Shown here piece by piece: positions 13,651 through 26,807 of a stretch of 64,000 bases of DNA (its first letter is position 1; each line of letters opens with the position of its first letter). Location: positions 19,373,069-19,437,068 of the forward strand of contig CM042552.1 of NCBI GenBank assembly GCA_023630585.1, written 5' to 3'. Both the position numbers and the translations under genes were made by a program. The notes beneath the pieces are model-generated. The model searched no databases, was not told the origin of the DNA, and was given only the letters and a program-made list of their open reading frames with translations. The stretch is from Cranoglanis bouderius (taxonomy: Eukaryota; Chordata; Actinopteri; Siluriformes; Cranoglanididae).

Positions 13651-14018
13651 CATGCCGATCCAGGTCAAGAGCTTCAGTTAATATTCACATCAAATATCAG
13701 TGGCAGAACAAATGTGATCTCGGTGGCATGGTTGTTGGTTTCGGAAAGTGCTGATCTCCCAGGAACCACTTGGTCTTTTTCCATTCTTCAACTGTCCGGT
13801 TCTGGTGGTCCTGTGTCCGCTGTAGGCACAGATTCCTGTTCTTGGCTGACAGGAGGGAAACCCCGATGTGATTTTCTGCTGGTGTGCATGAAAATCCCAC
13901 ATCAGCAGTCAGTTTCTGAAATACTCAAACCATCCCATGCCAAGGTCAAAGCCAATGAGATTCCATTCTGATGGTTGGTGTGAACAATAACTGAAGCTCT
14001 TGACCTGTATCTACATGC
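13651..14018. mobile_element. short inverted-repeat element (MITE-like)
   Basis: The ends are inverted copies: CAGGTCAAGAGCTTCAGTTA at 13661-13680 pairs with TAACTGAAGCTCTTGACCTG at 13988-14007, and similarity extends to about 45 bp. The interior (TTTTTCCATTCTTCAACTGT, TCCGGTTCTGGTGGTCCTGT, TGAAATACTCAAACCA) is a phrase set of a widespread fish repeat, also present at 40134-40480. It has no coding capacity. Confidence 0.8.
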
Positions 14019-16327
14019 GTAGTGTATCTTAGCCTGGCATGACACGAATTATGGACTATTAGTTATGAATAGGAGGCCTTACAATACTTAATAAAAGCAT
14101 CGGTCATACTAAGATGAAAATTTTGATTAGATTTTTTTTTTTCATGGTTTTCATCAGCTTAGGGAACCACTTTTTTTTGTTACACCACACTTTTTGTCTT
14201 GCAGTTTAGACAACAACACGGTGCTGAGCTAAATTTAAGAACAAAACAAATAAAAAATGCTGCTGATGTTGTTTTCTGAAAGCGTTCCCTCATCTACTGT
14301 GCTTGTAATTTCCGCAGCGCATTCGCACACATGTTCCCGGGGTCTGAGCGTGAAGGAGCAAGAGCTTTGAAAATCCGTCCTCGGCTGAGACGTGGTGGGA
14401 CGGACCTCTCTGAGCGCCGAGCTCTGTGCCAAACCAGCCTGGAGTGGGAGAGGAGACGAAGGAGGAGCGGGACCTGGCAGGGCAAACTCGGCAGGGTTTC
14501 ATCACTAATCATTTGGGGGAGCGAGGAGGTCCTGTGGAGTGGAAAAATCAAGCGTCTGAAGTGCTGGTAAACAACTTGTGAACCTGCTTGGTTTGTTAAT
14601 TATAGGAGAACATAGTGAGCGGCTTTGTGTGACTCGGGGTCTTTCTGTGGGTGTTTCTTTAACGCTTATACATTTTTGAAGCTTAGGTGATTCCATGAGT
14701 CAGGTGCCATTTAGCCTGGGTAACTCTTCAAAACTTTCATTTTTATTTATTTTCTTATCATTATGACCATTGAATCGAAGAAAACATGCATTTAATCATT
14801 CAAAAATGTGTTACAATATCTCCACATATATATATCTCTCCAAATATCTCTTTTTTTCTTTTTTTTTTTTTTGCTGACAGGTTGCATTTTGCTCTTGAAT
14901 GAGTAACCGAGTTTAGCATAAAATTAGCAAATACACAAAACTAAAATCCATGCTAATGGATGGACATTTAGCACATTCAAATGATTCTAATGATTTCGTT
15001 CAAATGTAATTTTAAAAAATTCATAATCTACTTTCCGTCTATAATTTCGGTAACGATATTGTACTTTCAAAATGGCCTCGTCAGGCAGAGTTACAGTCTA
15101 GTTGGAAATGTTTTTCTTCTTCAAATGATCTTCATGAAATTCACTCAACATCTTGTGGAATAATGATTATAATGATTATATTTCAAGAAAAAGTGTACTT
15201 GTAGTGGACTAGTGCAAAAACAATGCCAATCATGGGCTAGAGTTTATAACTGCTTTCAAATGTCAAATTTCATTTGTATTTGTGACTTTATTTGAATATG
15301 TGTTGATATTTGGAGAAGTATACACATACAGAAGTAAACTCAGATTTAATAATAAGACTACCATCAGCGCATGGGGAAATTCACGGCTTCCTCTCACTGG
15401 GAATTCAAATAAAGCACTCAAATAAAATGGAATAATAAATAAATCAAACTAGCAAAAACCAAATCAAACCCGCCTCCATTCATCAAACTCCTGAGGTTCC
15501 CCTGGAGCTGGTGTCTATTTTCAGGCCCTAAATGAACATTGCTATCAATGGGCAGCCACATTCACACAGCGTACACAGTCGGGGATTGCTATTGTTCACG
15601 AGCGCTATTTCTGAGCAGTCCCACTGGACCAAAACGATAATTTCCTCTTGTTGGGTGAACGGTGTGCGCTCATTGTCTGAAGGATTGTGTGAACCGAGGG
15701 ATGGTTTAGCTGTGTTTTGGTCTGATAAAAGAGCACTAACGTCTGTATGCTGTGGAGGAATTTGTAATGCTGGGATTTGTCTGGGATTCCTATCACAGAG
15801 TGGATATGTGAGGTTACTGTGTATTAATCCTCCTTTATCTCAGCAATACCATATTTACTTAAACACACAACAAAGAGGTTTTGTGGGAATCCATGACATG
15901 GTCTCTTTTATCATCTTTCTTCAAAAGCTAAAAGCAGGTACTGTCTGAGTGTTAAACACCAAACAAAATATAGATAACTTCAGGATAGTCATTGTTATCC
16001 TAGCATAGGAATTATAATGTGTGTTTCGATGGGGCGGGACACAACTTGGTGAATTTTTATAGCGGTAGGGTTATTCTGATTTGGGCCACACCCACTTCAG
16101 GTTTGAATTCAAATACAGTTACAGGTACGGATATGTGGAGTACTAAACTGATACAGATACAACCCTAAAATCTATGTAATCCAATTAGTATGAATTTAGC
16201 ACAAACAAAACTCCACCAAGCAACACCAGTGAAACATTTGACATTTAACCATGACATTTAAATTAGCACTTGGAAACAGAGACATTCTGGTATTCTCTGT
16301 AGCTGGAAATAAATAAAACGGTGGATA
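14019..16327. other. no gene recognised
   Basis: A GC-richer island at about 14270-14560 is open in several frames on both strands, but shows no domain and no consistent splice sites. The rest is AT-rich non-coding. Confidence 0.45.
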
Positions 16328-17577
16328 TACAGACCCCTCCACTATTGGCCCCCTTGGTAAATATGAGCAAAGAAGGCTGTGTCTTTATTGTTTAACCTTT
16401 TGATCTTTTGTTCAAAATATTCACAAAAAAATTCTCTGCTCTCATGGATATCAAACAATTGCAAATACAACACAGGTTTATCCAAAAACATCTTTCTTAA
16501 ATATAAGTGTGCAACAATTATTGGCACCCCTATGAATTCATATGAGAAAAATATATTTGAAGTATATTCCCATTGATATTTTACATTTTTTTAGTACACC
16601 TGGGTGACTAGGAACAGGAAAATGTTCAACCATGACTTCCTGTGTCACAGGGGTATAAATATTAGGTAACACGTAGGCCAAATTCCCTTAGTCATTCATA
16701 ACAATGGGTAAGACCAATAAAAGCTGTGATGTGCGGCAAAAGGTTGTTGAGCTTCACAAAATGGGAAGTGGCTATAAGAAAATAGCACAAGCATTGAAAA
16801 TGCCCATTTCCACCATCAGGGCAATAATTAAGAAGTTCCAGTCAACTGGAAATGTTATGAATCAACCTGGAATTGGACACGTGTCTATATCGTCTCATCA
16901 CACTGTGAAGAGGATGGTTCGAGTGGCCAAAAAATGTCCAAGGATCACAGCTGGAGAATTGCAGAAGTTAGTTGTGTCTTGGGGTCAGAAAGTCTCCAAA
17001 ACTACAATCCGACGTCACCTACATCACCACAAGTTGTTTGGAAGGGTTTCAAGAAAAAAGCTTCTACTTTCATCCAAAAACAAACTCAAGCATCTTCAGT
17101 TTAGTGGAACTAGTGGAACTTCAAAAGGGATCGGGATGGTCAGATGAAACCAAAATAGATCTTTTTGGCAATAAACACCAGAGGTGGATTTGGCGCACAC
17201 AGATGCCATGGCCATCCCAGTTCCCTGACTCGAAACCCATAGAAAACCTGTGGGGTGAATTGAAGAGGAGAGTCTGTATTCTCCAACCTCATCAGGCATT
17301 ATAGGAGAAGTCTCAGAGCTGTTATCTTGGCAAAGGGAGGTAGCACAAAGTATTGACTAAAAGGGTGCCAATAATTGTTGCACACCTATATTTAACAAAG
17401 ATTTTTTTTTTGATAAACCTGTGTTGTGTTTGCAATTGTTTGATATCCATGAGAGCAGAGTATTTTTGTGATTTTTTTTCTGAACAAAAGATCAAATGAT
17501 TAAACAATAAAGGCAATTTTCACAGCCTTCTTTGCTCATATTTACCAAGGGTGACAATTTTAGTTGAGGGCACCATA
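16328..17577 (+). mobile_element. Tc1-like transposon, internally deleted
   Basis: About 1.25 kb between TA dinucleotides (16328-16329 and 17576-17577). Terminal inverted repeats are long, about 200 bp: GGTAAATATGAGCAAAGAAG (16351 on) pairs with CTTCTTTGCTCATATTTACC (17527-17546). Matching inner pairs include GTGCAACAATTATTGGCACC and GGTGCCAATAATTGTTGCAC. The transposase inside is truncated and broken. Confidence 0.93.
16704..17304 (+). pseudogene. Tc1 transposase remnant
   Basis: The first frame (16704-17147, 147 residues) starts MGKTNKSCDVRQKVVELHKM and carries the N-terminal helix-turn-helix DNA-binding region (KIAQALKMPISTIRAIIKKF) and the second DNA-binding block (SKTTIRRHLHHHKLFGRVS). 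It then shifts frame. A second frame retains DETKIDLFGNKHQRWIW and jumps directly to WPSQFPDSKPIENLWGELKR. The stretch between, which should contain the aspartates of the DDE catalytic triad, is deleted. The family's usual length is about 340 residues. Confidence 0.9.
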
Positions 17578-18820
17578 TGCAGGGTTTCACTATCGGTCGT
17601 CTCACATAGATTAATGATGAGTGTTCAGTGGAATAGTCCGTGAGCCGTCGTTACATTTTCTACATGGTGTAGTTTTCATTATAAGAACCTTTCGCCCCAT
17701 TAGGTACACTGCACAGTCAGAGGCACGAATTTACCCTGACAAAATACCAGTCCAGGACATACAGTATAATAGTTAAAACTTTTATATGCACTTCAGTCCT
17801 AAGACGTAAATAAATTACCACAGCCAGTAAATTCAGAATAACAATATAAAAAGGTCGCAATAAACAATATTTAAAGTCCTTAAATATAAGCTCTATCCCA
17901 ACATCCACTAGATCCTCGAGTGGACTAAATAGGATGGAAAGCTAAATACATTGAGTGTCTTTGAGTCTAAAGTTCTGATAGTGTTGTACATGTTTTAGGG
18001 AGTGAAGGCAGGAACCATGCAGTCGAGCACTTGAGAGTGTGGGTTTAAACGAGGTTAACTGCTAAGGGTAGTCCTGGGAGTTCTTGGGGGAAAAATAGCT
18101 CATAGAACAGCGGCTGGACTAATGACGTCTCAGAACAGCAAGGCAGCACGAAAAATACAAAATGAGTTTTTACAATCTTACTGAGTGACAGGCAATAACA
18201 GACTGTCAAAAATGTTTGGACAACAAATCCCAGAGTTCTGACTAAAATAGCCACATACTATTGAGAATCAATGCAACCATTCTGGTAAAAAAAAAAAAAT
18301 AATTGAACACACTCTGGGGAAATCAAGCTCTGATTACTTTTTTTAAAAATGTTTCTAGATTATGTTTCTGATTACTTCTCTTTGTGTATCGCAAACTTGT
18401 TGTGTAGCTCAGTGAACCTCAGAGTTATGTCACTGGAATCTTAATGCTCTGGTAGGGCCACCTTTGGTGCACAGATCTGAGGGTAGGTCAGACAAGCAAT
18501 GGTCCCATAAAAGGGGGTCAAATTGTATGCTGATGGGATTAAGGGTAACAGGACCCACACCTGGAGTCAGACCAGGGGTTGATGTCTGCAGGTTAGCGCC
18601 TGGTGACCGGGAACTCATGTAACCACGTCAAGTTTGGCATGAAATGACGATGTGGAGTCATCTTGTTTGCTCACCACCTGCAAGATGAAGGATCATCAAG
18701 TGCAATGCCATTCAGGCAGCAGGTATGTTAACAGACTATTGTATAGTTGAATGAATAGAAAAATGTTACAGGAATGTCCCCAGAATGCAAAACTACTACA
18801 CTAGACCCAGAACAGAACAT
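17578..18820. other. no gene recognised
   Basis: Non-coding sequence with short open frames only. Confidence 0.5.
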
Positions 18821-18823
18821 TTT

Positions 18824-18985
18824 GGCAGATGCCCTCATCCAGAGGGACTTACATTTATTTCATTTATACATCTGAGCAGTTGAGGGTCTTGCTCAAGGGC
18901 CCAACGGTGGCAGCGCTGGGATTTGAACTCATGACCTTCCAATCAGTAGCCCAACATCTTAACCACTGAGCTACCACTGTCACAC
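18824..18985. repeat. dispersed teleost repeat
   Basis: Phrases GCAGATGCCCTCATCCAGAG, GACTTACATTTATTTCATTT, GGGATTTGAACTCATGACCT and TTAACCACTGAGCTACCACT are typical of a very common fish repeat that often sits at microsatellites. It directly adjoins the 31-bp minisatellite. Confidence 0.75.
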
Positions 18986-19004
18986 AGAACTACTGTACTA
19001 CACC

Positions 19005-19835
19005 AAGAAACCAAACTCATGTACTTCCCTGCACCCAGAACCCAAGCGCAACTACTTTACTGCACCCAGAACCCAAACCCATCTACTTTCCTGCCCCCAG
19101 AACCCAAACACAGCTACTTTCCTGCAGCCAGAACTCATACCCAGCTATTATACTGCACCCAGAACCCAAGCCCAACTACTTTACTACACCCAGAAACCAA
19201 ACTCAGCTATTATACTGCACCTAGAACCCAAACTCAACTATTGTACCGCACCCAGAACCCAAACCCATGTACTTCCCTGCACCCAGAACAAAAACCTATG
19301 TACTTTCCTGCACCCAGAACCCAAGCCCAACTATTGTACTGCACCCAGAACCCAAACCCATGTACTTCCCTGCACCCAGAACCCAAGCCCAACTACTGTC
19401 CTGCACACAGAACCCAAACCCAACTGCTGTACTGTACCTAGAACCCAAACCCAACTACTTTCCTGCACCCAGAACCCAAACCCAGCTATTATACTGCACC
19501 TAGAACCCAAACTCAACTATTGTACTGCACCCAGAACCCAAACCCATGTACTTCCCTGCACTCATGTACTTTCCTGCCCCCAGAACCCAAGCCCAACTAC
19601 TGTCCTGCACACAGAACCCAAACCCAACTGCTGTACTGCACCTAGAACCCAAACCCAACTACTTTCCTGCACCCAGAACCCAAACCTAGCTATTATACTG
19701 CACCTAGAATCCAAACTCAGCTATCGTACTGCACCCAGAACCCAAACCCATGTACTTTCCTGCACCCAAACCCCAAACCAAAATACTTTACTGCACCCAG
19801 AACCCAAAATCAGCTACTGTACTGCACCCAGAATC
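19005..19835. repeat. 31-bp minisatellite, about 27 copies
   Basis: The unit reads roughly TACTTTCCTGCACCCAGAAC followed by CCAAACCCAAC. Variants alternate between CTGTACTGCACC and TTTCCTGCACCC versions. Because 31 is not a multiple of 3, the unit cycles through all frames and still stays open, giving spurious Pro/Tyr/Cys-rich frames. Confidence 0.95.
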
Positions 19836-22285
19836 CAATCCGAGGCACAGCACTACTGCCCGTACTATCTTGATGGTAAGAAATGGCAGCCTGTGAGACC
19901 TAGTAGGTCTAATTATGGTACACATTTTTTTACAAAATGAGTAAAGGAAAAATGAATATCAAGTCTCTCCTTGAAGAGAGACTGTTTATCTCCAGGATTT
20001 CAGAAACAAATTGATTACTGAGTACATCCAGATTAAAGAACGGCTGTACACACACTCTAAACTAGGTTCTGTTTACTTTATCGAAAAAGATACCCATACA
20101 ATTTTAAAAGATAACACAGCCCTCTGAAAAACAAACTGACAAGCTCTCTGAATATGCAATTGGGACATGTCTTCACAGATTCAGCATGGTAATATGGCAC
20201 CCTACCCAACTGCCTGTGTAAGCAGAAGTCTGGCACAAGCATTTGTTTTTGTATTCAGACTATACAGTGCCAAGAAAGCATGAAAGAGTGTTTGTTTGAG
20301 CACATGAAAAAATAATACACAGTCAGCATGGAGTTGTGACATAATAAAAACAGAAAAGTGCTGTAATTTATAAGCACTATTGAGTGACAGCAATCTAAAA
20401 AAAAAAGAAGAAGAAGAAGAAGAATGAAAAAGGAGGCCTATAGAGATTGCATAAGAAGCTGTTAACTGGACTATCTCTGGCACTTGACCTCTCATGAATA
20501 CAACATTTCAGGAAGTGAGGTTTGAGTATGTATTGCTTACATTGATCATGAAGAACAGGGTTATAAATCATTCCACCACAAACATCAGGCTAAGCATTTG
20601 CCCAAGTAATATCAAAACAAAGATACATAGATTTGGCAGATTAGATGGCTGTATACTGGGAGTCACTGTTACCATCCCAAATCTGATTATTTATGGACAA
20701 TAGCAATTTACCAGCCATCCACTTTGACTCCACTGTGATTGGGATAAAGTGCTACTGAAGATTATTTTTAGCCAAAGTTTTGATCAAAATTCTGGTATTA
20801 TAACAACCATAGTGTCCTTAAAATCCAGAAAGGGTCCTTTTCACACATCCGGTTGGCACTATGAACTGTGACTACATGGTAAATTTCTAAAATGACATGC
20901 ATGGTAAGTTTGGTAAAGTGTGACAGCTGTTTTTAATCTCAAGAGAGGTCCCAGAACCAATCCCTTGTCTTCTTGAAAATTGTGCCCTGGGGCTCACTTC
21001 CACCGAACCGTGGTGTGGTCCGTGTCAAGTGTTGGAACACTCAGGGACAACGACCCTGATTCTGGAAAAAAAAACTGTGTAAATGGCATAAAAGTACAAT
21101 TACTCATCTAAATAAAAACCCTGGTAAAAGGTTGAAGTGCAGCATCAAGTTATTCACTCATGTTCAAGTAGAAAAGTGTAAACTCTTCAATGTACTTGAA
21201 AGTCCCTGTGTAAGATGCTACTATGGAAACGATAATATGTTTGAATGAGTGCAAACCTTTAATAAACCTTTAATTTGCACTTTCTGGCCTTTGATTTGCA
21301 CTGTCTGACCAACAGCACATTGGTATAAGGGTATTTCAGCACTAAACTTGCCCATTTTTGCTGCACCAGGAGACATTAGAGTTGCGAGTGAGAACTCTAA
21401 TATCGACACTGGGATAATAACATCACCTCTTTATCCCAATGCTCCATCCTTTCATCAGTGTAATGGGCAATAGCATTAGTGTAATTATTGCTCTTTATAG
21501 AGAAATGAGAACAGTGTAAGCCCTTGATTCTCTTCACCTTCTACTAGGGTTCATTTACATCCCACACACACATGGGTTTGCTTTCACCTGCTACAGGACA
21601 TTCCACAAAAGGAACATTTGCTTTGCATGTTATGGATTATGAGCATGGTTTGTCGCAATATATCTGTATGATATCTAGCGTTTAAAGCAATGAGGTTTAA
21701 GCTTCTAATTTCAATTAGTAATGTTCAAACAATAGAGCTTGGGTTACTGTCTGTGCAGAGTTTTGCATGTTCTCTTCATGTCCATTTAGGTTTCCTCCAG
21801 TTTCCTCCCACCTCCCAAGAACATGGTAGGTGGATTGGCTACTTTAAATTGCCCCTAGGTGTGTAAGTGTGTGTGTATCCCATTCAGGGTGTATTCCCAT
21901 TATTGGTTTTGAGGCATGAACTACACATAGGTCATGTTAATAATCTGAATGGAGTATCCAGAAAATCAATGGTACAAGTACCTGCGTAACTCAACTCTGA
22001 CTACAAGGAACTTTCCCTGCATAACAATTGACGTAAGTCATCGACTCTGAATATGGGCCAACCATCCAAACCCTGTAAAGGATAAACCGCACACCAAAGA
22101 AGATGAAGCGATCGTTCCTGTCCTTTTCCAACTTTCAGTAAAATCTGATCTCTGAATAGTTACATCATACTACCTTTCAGTGAAGTTTGTCTCCTCACCC
22201 ACTGCCTCCCTGTCTCCTTCCAAACAACTCCTATGCAAGAGTCTTTAGTGGGTAATTAGCCATCAAATGCAAAAAGGAAAGACAG
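19836..22285. other. no gene; contains an L2-like fragment and an MITE-like end
   Basis: At 21750-21900 the minus-strand orientation of a LINE-tail repeat is visible (GTTTCCTCCAGTTTCCTCCC, ATTGCCCCTAGGTGTGTAAG). At 20960-21060 CCGAACCGTGGTGTGGTCCG resembles the 47930-47960 region, suggesting a shared MITE. A short (AAG)n is at 20401-20423. Confidence 0.55.
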
Positions 22286-22289
22286 CTAT

Positions 22290-22490
22290 AACTCAATTCA
22301 GTTAAAATTGATTTGTACAGTGCTTTCAACAATAGTCATAGTCACAAACCAGAGGAGACAGTGGAAAGGAAAAACTCCTGAGATGATGTTAGGAAGAAAC
22401 CTTACGAGGAACCGGACACAAAAGGGAACCCATCCTGTTCTGGGTGACACCAGATCATGGAATCCTCGTGGAATCCTAAATCAGTATATT
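22290..22490 (+). repeat. dispersed teleost repeat carrying the 'AACCCATCCT' core
   Basis: ATTCAGTTAAAATTGATTTG, GAAGAAACCTTACGAGGAAC and AAGGGAACCCATCCTGTTCT are phrases of a common fish interspersed repeat. The end of this unit is the core amplified at 2434-2860. Confidence 0.75.
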
Positions 22491-23889
22491 ATATAGGGGA
22501 AGAAGAGTTTGTTGAAAGGATGATCTTTACGAGCAGAGTCCTGGGATGAGCATAAGACAGTGTTTACGATTACAGCAGCAGTACAAGTTTACTGTATCCA
22601 GTTGAGATTATCCTCGGATGCTAGGGTAAGACTTGGGCATACTCATTCTTGGGATGTGTCAATCTTTAGGGTATTTACAACAACAGAAGTTGAGTCAAAA
22701 ATACAGAAAGCTCCAGAGCAAAAATAGAATGCCAGCACAAATTCTCAGAGTTCTTCCTCTGTTACTGTTACAATACCACTCAGTTGAAGGTTGAAAACCA
22801 GTTGGGAAGTCTCACGATGAGGGATTGGCATAGCGTCCAGGCTTCACCTCCGGTGCAGAATGATATGAAAATGAGGCTTCTCTTCCATTTATTTGTAAGC
22901 CTCTTCCCTCAGCGGGACTGTGTAATCTGGCAGTGACAGCTGGGCTCCGGTAAATTGGCCTGCCTTTTTTTTTTGCCCACTTCACAAGCTGAATAAATAA
23001 ATTACATTAATTGGTGGCATTTGGATTGATTCCTTTTCAGTTGGAATGCAGAATAGGCCGCGCTCCATCAACTCTGACCTTAACGACATTGAGGTTTTAC
23101 TGGCACCACTTGATTCGCATTTGTCTCATCCCTCACTTTTACCAGCTGCTCTGGAAAATTTGCAAAACGCATGTAAAGTTATGAATGTTATTTTATGTTT
23201 CATTCATTATTTCGTTCCTGTGCATTATAAATTGCTATGAATTCTTCAGAGATCAGACTACTTTACGTTTTTGTTGTAAGAGTCACCCGTTTTTGTTGTG
23301 AGACCACATGTCAGAAACATAAAGCTACAAATAAGTAGTTCTCTGCTGACCTTGTGTGTTTGTGCCATGAATATCCTTAGTGAGCATCAGCATGGTCTCT
23401 CTCTCTCTCTCACACACACATAGACACACACACACACACACACACTCTCTCTCACACCCACACACACACACCCACAAAAAAAAAACAAAAAAAAAACAAC
23501 AACAACTGAGAACACGGCTAAAATGTTGGTTTTGTTTTTTTTAATTGCTGCCACCGGAGCCAAACAGACACACACTCCAGTGCATCACATGATGGATAGA
23601 TGTGTGTGCGCAGCCAGTTTAAGTATTCTGAGCTTGAAAATATAATTAACCAAGCTAATGGATTGTTGATTTTAATGTTTTGGTGGATTGTCACACTGTT
23701 ATAAACTGGAAAAGGCTGTGCTGCTTGTAATTGAATTTGTGCCATATTTCTATTATTATTATTAGTAGTAGTAGTAGTAGTTTGTTTGTTTGTTTGTTTG
23801 TTTGTTTGTTTGTTTTTAAATAACCATAACTAGGCTTTTAGGCTTTTTAGAGTGGTGACAATGAATGCATTATTGAGGGGGAAAAAAAA
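22491..23889. other. no gene; microsatellites
   Basis: Holds (CT)n(CA)n at 23394-23475, (TAG)n at 23762-23780 and (GTTT)n at 23781-23815. No exon recognised. Confidence 0.6.
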
Positions 23890-24190
23890 ACTCTCATTTG
23901 TATACTCAGCATATGGAAAAAGGTTCTCTGGTGGAAAGCAAACCCTGCTCATCACCTTGAAAACATTGTGAAGCATGGTGGTGGTGGTGGTGGTGGTAGC
24001 ATCATGTAGCATGATCATAATTTTGGAGACTTTTGTTGGAAACAAAACAAATCTTTTTGGCCTTGGCACAAAAGGCTACATTTTGGTGGAAATCATGGAC
24101 TGAATCCTGAATTTGGAGACTCAACCTATGTAGGGAAAAGGTTCTCTGGTCAGTGGGAGGTATGGTGGTGGTTGCGTCATGGTTTGGGGA
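23890..24190 (+). mobile_element. Tc1 transposase fragment
   Basis: Includes GTGAAGCATGGTGGTGGTGG, CAAATCTTTTTGGCCTTGGC and AAAAGGCTACATTTTGGTGG, which encode VKHGGG and NLFGLGTKGYIWW-like pieces of a Tc1 transposase. The order is scrambled and a GGT microsatellite has grown from the Gly run. No terminal repeats found. Confidence 0.65.
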
Positions 24191-25604
24191 AGGTGACTGA
24201 TAGAGGGCAATGCAGGAGAATCTGAGGCAGACCTTGAGCTATTATTATTATTATTAATAATAATATAATAATATAATATTTATTAAATTAAATTCTGAGT
24301 AAGAACGGCCGATTTCCAACTGAACAGAAAAGAAAAAATAGTTTTTGAAACTGACTTGGTTTCTGTGTTTTTGTCTTTTGTCTCTGGAGGCGCACTGACC
24401 TTTTTAACAGTTTAGAGAATGACAGAGAAAATTTGATTATATTAGAGTAAACTGCATTATGGTGTTAGAGTAAACTGCATTATGGGTAAAGGGTGCAAAA
24501 AGCAGAGGAGTGTAACTAAATTAGGGAGTGGGGGAAAGCATCCAAATACCTGCTGGTTACTACCATGGTGTGCAGTGAGACAACCTGGTGATGATGATGA
24601 TGATGATGATGATGATGAGAAGTGCTTGTCTTGTATATATCTCTTTTATTCAATCCTACTTTATTGCAGAAAAACAGACGTTTCTCGGTGAAATGATTTT
24701 TTTTTTTCATGATTTTGTGATGCAACAGCAGTTTGGGACTTAATGACATGACAGACTAAAAGCTGTAATCTTACTAATTACAGCGTGCGGCAGTCTTCTA
24801 ATGCTCGTTCATTGTGTTTGGTGTCAGAGCTGAAGGCTGGAAATTGTGGTTCCCTCGATTAGGAGAACAACGTGAGGTGCAGTTTGGTCAGATGGTTATT
24901 ATCCTAGACCTGCATGACTTCTGTACACATCCTGAGACCCCATTTTGCATTAGCACACAGCAAAGTTTCGATGTGTTGCGAACTAACTGTCCACCTCCCT
25001 GCTAGAGAAATGAAAAAAATAATAATAATAATAATAATAATAAGTGGACCGGAGTTATAGCCATATAAGAAATAACACCAGGAAAGATGTCTGTTTTGGG
25101 AAATAAATAAAAATGCAGCGAAAAACTTATTATTATTTTTATTTTTTTCCAATTATTATTTTATGCCTGGTTAACATATTATAGATTGTAACATTTATAT
25201 GTGCATGAGAGAATTATAACTGAGTACACTGGTTTGATTGGGGTTTCAATTAACCAGAAGCTGTGGATCTCCAGGATCATTTTGGGAATTTGGTCGGCTC
25301 AGAGGGTGCATTTAATTAACGAAAACATTATTTTAGTAATTCAACCATGTGCAAAACATGACCATGTACTGGATCAAGTGCTATTCTACTGTATACGCCG
25401 CTGAATAATGAGGTGTGGAAGCCATTTTGTTCAATTAAACCAGTGATTAATGTGATAATTAAAACTAGGACTATTCATGCAACTATTCAGTGCTCAACAT
25501 CTTCTCATTTATACAGTATATCACTGTATTCGTTTTTTTTCCCTTTTTGAAACATATTACATTTGACAGCAAAGAAAGAAATATGTGCGTCTTTAGTCTA
25601 TACT

Positions 25605-25606
<2 letters not shown>
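24191..25606. other. no gene; short microsatellites
   Basis: (TTA)n at 24241-24260, (GAT)n at 24588-24618 and (AAT)n at 25017-25042. Nothing coding is recognised. Confidence 0.6.

Positions 25607-25669
<63 letters not shown>
25607..25669. repeat. (TA)n microsatellite
   Basis: About 31 pure AT units. Confidence 0.98.
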
Positions 25670-25670
<1 letters not shown>

Positions 25671-25966
25671 TTTTTTTCAGATATAAAGGCATGTGCTTGT
25701 GTTTAAAGATGGTGATGGAGATGTTAGTGAAAACCTTCTACTCAGGAAAAATCTGGCAACCCCAGAAGCATTAACAAGCAGGTGACCCAACTCCCAACAT
25801 TCTCCAAAACCTTGGAGATCACATTCGTTTACATAAGAGAAGGAAAAGCTACAGTTACTTTACTGATGAAACAGTAAATGAAGGTGATGTAGTGTGGAGT
25901 CTGCAGTGTGTCCTTCCACATTAGTTTTCATCACCTCGCTCCACATCTACACGTGACCGCACTCAC

Positions 25967-26062
25967 GCTCCATGACATGAGGCCCGAGCTCCAGGCTCCA
26001 GACGATCTGTCCAGTTGATTTTGGGTTCTTTGAGTCCCGCAGGTTGGCCGGATACGTCTCGT
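25967..26062 (-). CDS. candidate exon of an unidentified gene
   Basis: 96 bp between a strong acceptor (GTTTATTCCCAG) and a consensus donor (GTGAGT). GC content is well above the flanks. All three minus frames are open; the most protein-like reads ETYPANLRDSKNPKSTGQIV and continues WSLELGPHVME. I do not recognise the family. It is on the same strand as erbb4 but 27 kb past its stop, so it is probably not part of it. It may group with the candidate exons at 34276-34397 and 37130-37291. Confidence 0.4.
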
Positions 26063-26199
26063 CTGGGAATAAACACCAACATATTTACATTTCAGCTGCA
26101 GGGCAGGAAAGAAAAAAAAATCAAAACCTATTAATATGAACAAATGTGACATTATTTCTTTTTTAAAAAAAATTAACTATTAAGTTTAAGCTGTATAAA

Positions 26200-26208
26200 A
26201 AGAAGAGC

Positions 26209-26260
<52 letters not shown>

Positions 26261-26467
26261 AATGAAGAAAGAAAGAAAGAAAGAAAGTGGTATATACAGT
26301 ATAGAACTTGCAGTGAAATGAAAACCTGGCCTGGTCCTCCAAATGAAGGAAAGATGGATGGAAGTAAGGAAGGAATGATAAAAAGAAAGAAAGAATAAAG
26401 GAGAAAGACAGAAAGAACACAATCAGGGGGGAAAAAATCCAAAATGAAAGAAAGAAAAAATGGAAAG

Positions 26468-26522
<55 letters not shown>

Positions 26523-26596
26523 AAAAGAAGTGAGAAAGACAGAAAGAACACAGTTTAAACTGTATAAAGAGTGGCGATAGATAGATAGATAGATTT

Positions 26597-26688
<92 letters not shown>

Positions 26689-26752
26689 ACTGTGATAGAG
26701 AAAGGGAAAAAAGCCAAGAAAGAAAGTAGGAAAGAAAGAGCCAGTGTAATAG

Positions 26753-26807
<55 letters not shown>

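Noticed and set aside
14270..14560. GC-rich segment open on both strands
   Set aside because: No start, domain or splice pattern is consistent on either strand; likely composition only.
19019..19503. Plus-strand open frames rich in CTQNPNP and PAPRTQ
   Set aside because: Translation of the 31-bp minisatellite in different frames.
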